This document shows, one piece after another, positions 58,452 to 64,000 of a DNA stretch of 64,000 bases. Source of the DNA: Nocardiopsis metallicus (GTDB taxonomy: Bacteria; Actinomycetota; Actinomycetes; Streptosporangiales; Streptosporangiaceae); the NCBI RefSeq assembly GCF_014201115.1, contig NZ_JACHDO010000001.1, positions 4,650,001 through 4,714,000 of the forward strand, given 5' to 3'. Numbering within the stretch: the first letter of the stretch is position 1; every line of letters begins with the position of its first letter. A program made the position numbers and the translations under genes. The notes beneath the pieces were generated by a model. That model did not search any database, had not been told where the DNA came from, and saw nothing but the letters and a program-made list of their open reading frames with translations.

Positions 58452-60142
58452 TCCTCGCACAAGAAGCGGTCAGCGACAGCAGCCGCATCGTCACCCTCGT
58501 CCTGTTCGGCCTGATGATCGCGGCGACCCTGGGCATCACGGTCTGGGCCAGCCGCAACACCCGTTCGGCCACCGACTTCCACTCCGGCGGCCGCGGGTTC
58601 TCCCCGCTCCAGAACGGTCTGGCCATCGGCAGTGACTACATGTCCGCCGCGTCCTTCCTCGGTATCGCGGGCATGATCGCCCTCTTCGGCTACGACGGCT
58701 TCCTCTACTCCATCGGCTTCCTCGTCGCCTGGCTGGTGGCACTGCTGCTCGTCGCCGAGCTGCTGCGCAACTCCGGCCGCTACACCATGGGCGACGTGCT
58801 CTCCTACCGGATGCAGCAGCGCCCGGTGCGCACCGCCGCCGCGGTCTCGACCGTCGTCGTGTCGATCTTCTACCTGCTGGCCCAGATGGTCGGCGCGGGC
58901 GCGCTCATCGCCCTGCTGCTCGGTATCCAGGAGGGGCAGACCTTCCTCGGGATGGACGCACCGACCGCGAAGATCGCCGGTATCGTCGTCGTCGGTCTGC
59001 TGATGACCATCTACGTGGCGTTCGGCGGCATGAAGGGCACCACCTGGGTCCAGATCACCAAGGCCGTCATCCTGATGTCCGGTGCCGCTCTGCTCACCCT
59101 GCTGACCCTGTCCCTGTACGGGTTCAACCTGGGCGCGCTGATGTCCGACGCGGCCAACGCCAGCCAGGCGGCCGCCGACGGCAACGCGGCCGGGTTCCTC
59201 GAGCCGGGACTGCGCTATGGCGTCGAGGTGGCGGGCGACCCGCTCCAGACCATGTGGAACAAGCTGGACCTGATCAGTCTCGGTATGGCGCTGGTACTGG
59301 GAACCGCCGGTCTGCCGCACATCCTCATCCGCTTCTACACGGTGCCCAACTCGCAGAGCGCCCGGAAGTCCGTGAACTGGGGCATCGGGCTCATCGGTAC
59401 CTTCTACCTGATGACGCTGGTCCTGGGCTTCGGTGCCGCCGCCCTGGTCGGGCACGAGGCCATCACGGCCCAGGACGCCGCGGGCAACACGGCCGCACCG
59501 CAGCTGGCCTCGGTGGTGGGTGAGCGGATCGGCGGCGAGATGGCCGGCGCGGTCCTGCTGGCACTCATCGCCTCCGCCGCCTTCGCCGCGATCCTGTCGA
59601 CGGTGGCGGGCCTGGTCATCGCCTCGTCCTCCTCGTTGGCTCACGACTTCTACAACTCGGTGATCCGCAAGGGCCGAGCCACCGGGTCCGAAGAGGTCAA
59701 GTTCGCCCGTACCGCGGCCATCGGCGTCGGTGCGGTCGCGATCGGGCTGGCGATCTTCGCGCAGAACCTCAACGTGGCCTTCCTGGTCGCGCTGGCCTTC
59801 GCGATCGCTGCCTCGGCCAACCTGCCGACCCTGCTGCTCAGCCTGTTCTGGAAGCGCTTCAACACGGCCGGCGCCCTCGCGGGTATCTACGGCGGTCTGA
59901 TCAGCGCCGTCGGTCTGGTGTTCTTCTCGCCGGTCGTGTCCGGCTCGGAGAACGCGCTCATGCCCAACGTCGACTTCGCCTGGTTCCCGCTGCCCAACCC
60001 GGCCCTGGTGTCGGTGCCGATCAGCCTGCTCTGCGCCGTCGTCGGTACGTACATGTCCAAGGAACGCGACTTCGACAAGTTCGCGATGCTCCAGGTCCGC
60101 GCCCTCACCGGCGCGGGCGCGGAGAAGGCGGCCGACCACTAG
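58448..60142 (+). CDS. actP: Cation/acetate symporter (ActP, SSS family)
   Basis: 564 aa with about 13 helices, overlapping the DUF485 gene by 4 bases. SSS-family features: SATDFHSGGRGFSPLQNGLAIGSDYMSAASFLGIAG (helix 1-2 substrate/Na+ region), AFGGMKGTTWVQITKAVIL, GLPHILIRFYTV and AILSTVAGLVIASSSSLAHDFYN. A loop with an acidic Ala-rich insertion follows helix 6. It imports acetate and similar short carboxylates with Na+ or H+. The transcript ends at a hairpin 107 bases past the stop. A second SSS transporter lies at 62706. Confidence 0.93.
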   Translation: MILAQEAVSDSSRIVTLVLFGLMIAATLGITVWASRNTRSATDFHSGGRGFSPLQNGLAIGSDYMSAASFLGIAGMIALFGYDGFLYSIGFLVAWLVALLLVAELLRNSGRYTMGDVLSYRMQQRPVRTAAAVSTVVVSIFYLLAQMVGAGALIALLLGIQEGQTFLGMDAPTAKIAGIVVVGLLMTIYVAFGGMKGTTWVQITKAVILMSGAALLTLLTLSLYGFNLGALMSDAANASQAAADGNAAGFLEPGLRYGVEVAGDPLQTMWNKLDLISLGMALVLGTAGLPHILIRFYTVPNSQSARKSVNWGIGLIGTFYLMTLVLGFGAAALVGHEAITAQDAAGNTAAPQLASVVGERIGGEMAGAVLLALIASAAFAAILSTVAGLVIASSSSLAHDFYNSVIRKGRATGSEEVKFARTAAIGVGAVAIGLAIFAQNLNVAFLVALAFAIAASANLPTLLLSLFWKRFNTAGALAGIYGGLISAVGLVFFSPVVSGSENALMPNVDFAWFPLPNPALVSVPISLLCAVVGTYMSKERDFDKFAMLQVRALTGAGAEKAADH

Positions 60143-60248
60143 CACCGCGCTCCGACCAGTAGGGAGACAGGTCACCCGCCTCGGGCGGTCACTCCCCCCG
60201 GGCCGCCTCCCCGGCCCGGCGCGACCGCCGACCCGTCTCCCGTCCACA

Positions 60249-60280
60249 GGGCCCGCCACTTCTCCCGGGGTGGCGGGCCC
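60249..60280 (+). terminator. Terminator after actP
   Basis: 11-bp perfect stem (60249-60259 with 60270-60280), 10-nt loop. Confidence 0.75.
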
Positions 60281-60372
60281 GCCCTTGCCCTTCCGCACCG
60301 GCCCCTGCCCCGACCAGGCCCCTTTCGCAAAGGAGACCGCCGCGACGTGAGCGCCGACACATTTTGCGGGGA

Positions 60373-60378
60373 TAAGAT
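60373..60378 (+). promoter_or_regulatory. -10 element for leaderless kinase gene
   Basis: TAAGAT ends 6 bases before GTG 60385, and no ribosome site lies between, so the kinase mRNA is probably leaderless. Confidence 0.5.
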
Positions 60379-60384
60379 CGTTCC

Positions 60385-61479
60385 GTGTCTTATCGGTGGC
60401 TGTCGTGGCTTTCCCCCTCCCGGCGCCCCACGTCTTCGGAGCGCCGAGCGAGTGTCGAGTTAATGCGCCAGGTCCACGCCCTGGGTGCCGACCTCCGGGA
60501 CGGTCTGCACGGGCGCGGGGTGCACTCCGCCGCCCGGCGGCTGCGCAAGGTCCTGGCCGTGGACGGGGTGCTCCTCGCCGACCTCGACGGACCGGTCACC
60601 TCCCACGGGAGGTGCCCGGAGTCCGCCGAGGTCGAAGAGCTGCTCTCCCAGGTCTTCGAGTACGGCGGCGGCGCCCGCTCCCGCCTGCCCGACGGCTCCT
60701 CGGTGTGCGCCGTGCCGCTGACCGTCGCCGACGAGCTCTCCGGTGCCCTGGTGGCCTCGGGCGACCCGGTGGAGGCGGACGTGGAGGCGGCCGCGGCCCT
60801 GGTCTCGGACTCCCTGGACCACGCGGCGCTGCGGCGGGCACGCGCCCGGATAGCCGCCGCGGACCTGCGCACCCTGCGCGCGCAGATCTCCCCGCACTTC
60901 GTGCACAACGCGCTCGCGGTGATCGCCGCCCTAGTGCGCACCGACCCGGACCGGGCCCGCCAACTGCTGTCGGACTTCGCCGACTACCTGCGGTACGGAT
61001 TCTCGGACAAGGGCGACTACGCGACGGTCTCCGACGAACTGGAGGCCACCCAGACCTACCTCGAACTCCAGCGGGCCCGCTTCCACGACCGCCTGGACAT
61101 CACCGTGCGCATGGCTCCCGAGGTGCTGCCGGTGGCCATCCCCTTCCTGGTGGTACAGCCGATCGTGGAGAACGCCATCCGGCACGGGCTGGAGCGCAAG
61201 GAGGGGACCGGGCACATCAGTGTGTCCGGCTTCGGCGAGGGTCCGCTGTGCGTGATCGAGATCGAGGACGACGGGGTGGGTATGCCCCCGGACCTGGCCC
61301 GCGCCCTGCTGGCGGGCACCGGGCCGGAGTCGCGCAGCGTCGGCCTGGCCAACGTCGACCAGCGGCTGCGGGCGGTCTACGGACCGGAGTACGGTCTGGT
61401 GATCGAGACCGCGCTGGGAGAAGGGACGAAGGTGACCGTGCGCGTACCGAGGTTCGCTCCGGGGGTGGTGGTTCGATGA
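60385..61479 (+). CDS. LytS/YehU-family sensor histidine kinase
   Basis: 364 aa from GTG 60385. No transmembrane segment. A GAF-like sensory part (about residues 20-155) precedes the His_kinase domain, where LRTLRAQISPHFVHNALAVIAALVR gives the phospho-accepting His of the LytS class. The HATPase follows (VQPIVENAIRHGLE as N box, IEIEDDGVGMPPDL as G1, VGLANVDQRLRAVYG as G2). It is the cytoplasmic kinase of a two-component pair with the LytTR regulator, whose ATG overlaps its stop. It probably controls the following symporter gene. Confidence 0.9.
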   Translation: MSYRWLSWLSPSRRPTSSERRASVELMRQVHALGADLRDGLHGRGVHSAARRLRKVLAVDGVLLADLDGPVTSHGRCPESAEVEELLSQVFEYGGGARSRLPDGSSVCAVPLTVADELSGALVASGDPVEADVEAAAALVSDSLDHAALRRARARIAAADLRTLRAQISPHFVHNALAVIAALVRTDPDRARQLLSDFADYLRYGFSDKGDYATVSDELEATQTYLELQRARFHDRLDITVRMAPEVLPVAIPFLVVQPIVENAIRHGLERKEGTGHISVSGFGEGPLCVIEIEDDGVGMPPDLARALLAGTGPESRSVGLANVDQRLRAVYGPEYGLVIETALGEGTKVTVRVPRFAPGVVVR

Positions 61480-62264
61480 GGCCCGAACTCCGTGTGCTGG
61501 TGGTGGAGGACGAGGCCTCCACCCGCCAGGAGATGGCCTCCCTGCTGGGAGACATGCCCGAGGTTGCGGAGGTCCTGGTCGCGGACAACGGCGCCACCGC
61601 CGTGCGGCTGCTGGGCACCACCAGCATCGACGCCGCCTTCCTCGACATCCTCATGCCCGGGCTGGACGGCATGGACGTGGCCCGGGTGCTGAGCGTGATG
61701 TCCGAGCCGCCGTCGATCGTGTTCGTGACCGCCTCCGAGGCGCACGCCGTGGAGGCCTTCGGGATCGGGGCCGTCGACTACCTGCTCAAACCGATCCGCC
61801 CGGAGCGGCTGGCCGAGGCGGTGGGGCGGATCGCCCAGCTGCGCAGGCCCAGCGGTTCGGCCTCCCCGGCCGAGGACCTGCACGTGGTGCAGATCGACAC
61901 CGGGCGGCGCACGGTGTTCGTCAAGCGCGACGACGTGCAGTTCGTGGAGGCCCAGGGCGACTACGTGCGCCTGCACACCGCCGACGGCACCCACCTGATC
62001 CGGCTGTCGCTGTCGTACCTGGAGGAGGTCTGGGCCTCGGCCGGGTTCATCCGGGTGCACCGCGGTTTCCTGATCGCCATCCCGTGGGTGCGGGACCTGC
62101 GGGTGACCTCGTCCTCGGGGCTGGTGGCCGGAACGCCCGCCGGTGACGTACCGGTGAGCCGCAGGCACGGCCGCCATCTGCGCGAACAGCTCCTGGAAGC
62201 GGCCAAACGGGACCAGCTGGGCCGCTCGGCCCGCCCGCCCGGAACGGCCAAGGAGCAGCCGTGA
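61476..62264 (+). CDS. LytTR-family response regulator
   Basis: 262 aa, ATGA overlap with the kinase gene. The N-terminal receiver has acidic pocket VVEDE, phospho-acceptor Asp in FLDILMPGLDG, Thr/Ser in VFVTASEAHA and Lys in LLKPIRPERL. The C-terminal LytTR DNA-binding domain (about residues 140-240) has RRTVFVKRDDVQFVEAQGDYVRLHTADGTHLIRLSLSYLEE and FIRVHRGFLIAI. The phosphorylated form should bind direct repeats upstream of target promoters. With the kinase and the symporter operon it resembles the acetate/pyruvate-sensing LytS-type systems. Confidence 0.92.
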   Translation: MRPELRVLVVEDEASTRQEMASLLGDMPEVAEVLVADNGATAVRLLGTTSIDAAFLDILMPGLDGMDVARVLSVMSEPPSIVFVTASEAHAVEAFGIGAVDYLLKPIRPERLAEAVGRIAQLRRPSGSASPAEDLHVVQIDTGRRTVFVKRDDVQFVEAQGDYVRLHTADGTHLIRLSLSYLEEVWASAGFIRVHRGFLIAIPWVRDLRVTSSSGLVAGTPAGDVPVSRRHGRHLREQLLEAAKRDQLGRSARPPGTAKEQP

Positions 62265-62283
62265 CCGGGGAACGGGGGCGGCC

Positions 62284-62709
62284 TTGAGCCCGCGCCGGGA
62301 GAAGCTGACCAGCCCGCAGACCCGGATCGCCCTGGCCCGGGGCAACCGGCCCGCGCACCACCTGCTGCCGGTCCCCGAACCGGTGGACACCGAGGCGGCG
62401 CGGCGGCTCTTCCAGTCCCAGCGGCGCACCGCCGTGCGCACGGTGGTGCTGCTGGCGGTACTGCTCTTCGGGCTGAGCGGGTCCTTCGCGCTCTTCCCGG
62501 CCCTGGGCGAGATCCGGCTGGCCGAGGTGCCGGTCTCGTGGCTGCTGCTGACCGTGGGGATCTACCCGGTGCTGTTCGGGCTGGCGCTGTGGCACGTGCG
62601 CGCGGCCGAACGCCTGGAGGACGAGGCCGAGGACCGGGCCCCTCATCGCGGCGGCGACCGCGACGACGGCCGAGGCGGCACCACCGACGAACCCCACGGG
62701 CCACCATGA
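62284..62709 (+). CDS. Small two-helix membrane protein preceding symporter
   Basis: 141 aa from TTG 62284 with a G-rich site upstream. A basic N-terminal half precedes two hydrophobic helices (AVRTVVLLAVLLFGLSGSFALFPAL, SWLLLTVGIYPVLFGLALWHVRA). A disordered Asp/Arg/Gly-rich tail follows. The stop overlaps the symporter start (ATGA). Its size, topology and position parallel the DUF485 partner of ActP, though sequence similarity is weak. It is likely an accessory subunit of the second SSS transporter. Confidence 0.75.
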   Translation: MSPRREKLTSPQTRIALARGNRPAHHLLPVPEPVDTEAARRLFQSQRRTAVRTVVLLAVLLFGLSGSFALFPALGEIRLAEVPVSWLLLTVGIYPVLFGLALWHVRAAERLEDEAEDRAPHRGGDRDDGRGGTTDEPHGPP

Positions 62710-64000
62710 CCGCGGCCGTACTGGCGATCGGCCTGGTCCTGGTCACCAGCCTGTTCATCGGCGTCTACGGGGTGCGGGCGGCCCGCTCCACCTCCGACTT
62801 CCTGGTGGCCTCGCACCAGGTCTCGCCCAACTGGAACGCGCTGGCGATCGCCGGTGAGTACCTGTCGGCCGCCTCGGTCCTGGGCCTGGCCGGGCTACTG
62901 CTCAAGAACGGCCTGGGCACCATGTGGTACGCGGTGGGCTTCACCGCGGGCTACGTCGCCGTGGTCGCCCTGGTGGCGGGGCCCATGCGGCGGTCGGGGG
63001 CGTTCACCGTGCCCGACTTCGCCGAGTACCGGCTGGGCGCGCCCCGGCTGCGCAAGCTCTGCGGCTGCGTGGTCCTGGTGATCATGCTGCTGTACCTGGT
63101 GCCGCAGTTCAAGGGCGCCGGGGTGGTGCTGAGCCTGGTCAGCGGAACCCCCTACTGGGTGGGCGTGCTGCTGGCGGGGCTGGTGGTGAGCGGCTCCATC
63201 GCGGCGGGCGGGATGCGCTCGGCCACCTACGTGCAGGCCTTCCACTACCTCATCAAGCTGGCCTTCCTGGCCGTGCCCGCGATCTACCTCGTCGTGCACG
63301 CGGGCGCCGACACCCGCGCCGAGGCGCTGCACCCGGAGTGGGGCACCTCCTTCCCCGAGACCACGGCGGTGGAGTTCACCGTGGCCACGGACTTCAGCCT
63401 GAACGAGCCGGTGACCGTGGTCACCGCCGAGGGCGAGGAACTGGAACTGGCCGCCGGGGACCACTCGGCGGCTCGGGGCACGGAGTACGTGTTCCCGGAG
63501 GGCGCCACCATCCCGCACCCGGCGGGCCTGCCGGAGCTGGGCAGCGAGCGGTGGAGCACCCCGCTGCTGGACGTGGGCGGCTACCCGCTGTTCGAGACCT
63601 GGTCGACGCTGCTGGCCATCACGCTCGGCTGTATGGGCCTGCCGCACGTCATCATGCGCTTCCACACCAGTCCGAGCGCGCGGATCGCCCGCCGGGTGGC
63701 GGTGGGCGTGATCGCCCTGCTGGGGTTGTTCTACCTCTTCCCCACGGTCTACGGGCTGCTGGGCCGGGTGCTCACCCCGCAGCTGGTGATGCTCCAGGGC
63801 ACCGACACCGTCGCGGTGGTCCTGCCAGCGCAGGCCGTACCGGGTTCGGCGGGTACGATCCTGACCGCGCTGGTCGCGGCGGGGGCCTTCGGCGCGTTCC
63901 TGTCCACGTCCTCCGGGCTGCTGCTGGCCCTGGCCGGCGGCCTGTCCCACGACCTGTTCCAGGGCAGCGTGCCCCGGCTGCGGCTGGCCGTGGCGGTCGG
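62706..64000 (+). CDS. SSS-family solute symporter, partial at window end
   Basis: The open frame from ATG 62706 runs off the window after about 431 codons. SSS features: ARSTSDFLVASHQVSPNWNALAIAGEYLSAASVLGLAG, VPDFAEYRLGAPRLRKL, AAGGMRSATYVQAFHYLIKLAFL and GLPHVIMRFHTS. It differs from the ActP at 58448 by a large hydrophilic loop (about residues 200-285, rich in Glu, Thr and Pro) between helices 6 and 7. It is related to cation/acetate symporters and forms the end of the kinase-regulator-accessory-transporter operon. Specificity (acetate, pyruvate, propionate) is unknown. Confidence 0.88.
   Translation, partial: MTAAVLAIGLVLVTSLFIGVYGVRAARSTSDFLVASHQVSPNWNALAIAGEYLSAASVLGLAGLLLKNGLGTMWYAVGFTAGYVAVVALVAGPMRRSGAFTVPDFAEYRLGAPRLRKLCGCVVLVIMLLYLVPQFKGAGVVLSLVSGTPYWVGVLLAGLVVSGSIAAGGMRSATYVQAFHYLIKLAFLAVPAIYLVVHAGADTRAEALHPEWGTSFPETTAVEFTVATDFSLNEPVTVVTAEGEELELAAGDHSAARGTEYVFPEGATIPHPAGLPELGSERWSTPLLDVGGYPLFETWSTLLAITLGCMGLPHVIMRFHTSPSARIARRVAVGVIALLGLFYLFPTVYGLLGRVLTPQLVMLQGTDTVAVVLPAQAVPGSAGTILTALVAAGAFGAFLSTSSGLLLALAGGLSHDLFQGSVPRLRLAVAV

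Noticed and set aside
1..64000. CRISPR array, prophage or conjugative element
   Set aside because: No regularly spaced repeats and no structural phage or transfer genes; the amidase is the only phage-like gene.

Overview
The window is about 72% G+C, uses GTG and TTG starts freely and is densely coding. Its gene content (prenyltransferase and ebo genes, roadblock/LC7 proteins, the glp-glpR locus, TatB, a Pmt mannosyltransferase divergent from rsmI, streptogrisin-type protease) indicates a filamentous actinomycete. Nocardiopsis or a close relative is my best guess. This is a chromosomal region with a few mobile insertions, not a plasmid or prophage.

Layout. 1-6656 (+) is an ebo-type metabolite-traffic cluster: EboC prenyltransferase end, two sugar-phosphate isomerase-like proteins, EboA, TatD-like EboB, EboE and EboF. 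6722-9053 (-) holds a small protein, two roadblock proteins and a Tat-exported beta-carbonic anhydrase. 9210-11674 is a divergent paaN/TetR pair. 11901-16858 contains two paralogous MHYT membrane sensors, separated by an IS5-like element whose right end directly abuts a 2.2 kb group II intron. A truncated S1 protease follows, then rsgA with a possible leader ORF, a 56-bp perfect palindrome, a TatD nuclease and metG. 21956-28771 carries a small membrane protein, a fused SecDF, an AIM24 protein, rsmI and pmt. 29145-33998 carries a cold-shock gene, tatB, a membrane protein, a free-standing 17-codon ORF, an MFS exporter, a membrane protein and a TetR regulator with a clear palindromic operator.

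34368-40090 (-) runs tRNA-Ala, glpR, rimJ, mogA, moaC, glp/moeA and galU, so molybdenum-cofactor genes are placed with divisome-linked glp/glpR. 40278-42918 (+) holds a 5-formyl-THF cyclo-ligase, an FmdB zinc ribbon, a SAF protein and MscL with a zinc-ribbon tail. After a VanY-like peptidase and tRNA-Arg comes the most unusual gene: an N-acetylmuramoyl-L-alanine amidase (45133-47115) interrupted by a 371-residue intein directly after its conserved DIGY motif.

47334-56583 includes a DoxX plus intradiol-dioxygenase-like lipoprotein pair, a frameshifted ATPase-LuxR regulator, a phospholipase D, a methyltransferase, a HAD phosphatase, a streptogrisin-like protease, and an SMR exporter preceded by a guanidine-III riboswitch. 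56812-64000 (+) has fdhD, a DUF485-ActP acetate-symporter pair, and a LytS/LytTR two-component system followed by a small membrane protein and a second SSS symporter cut by the window end.
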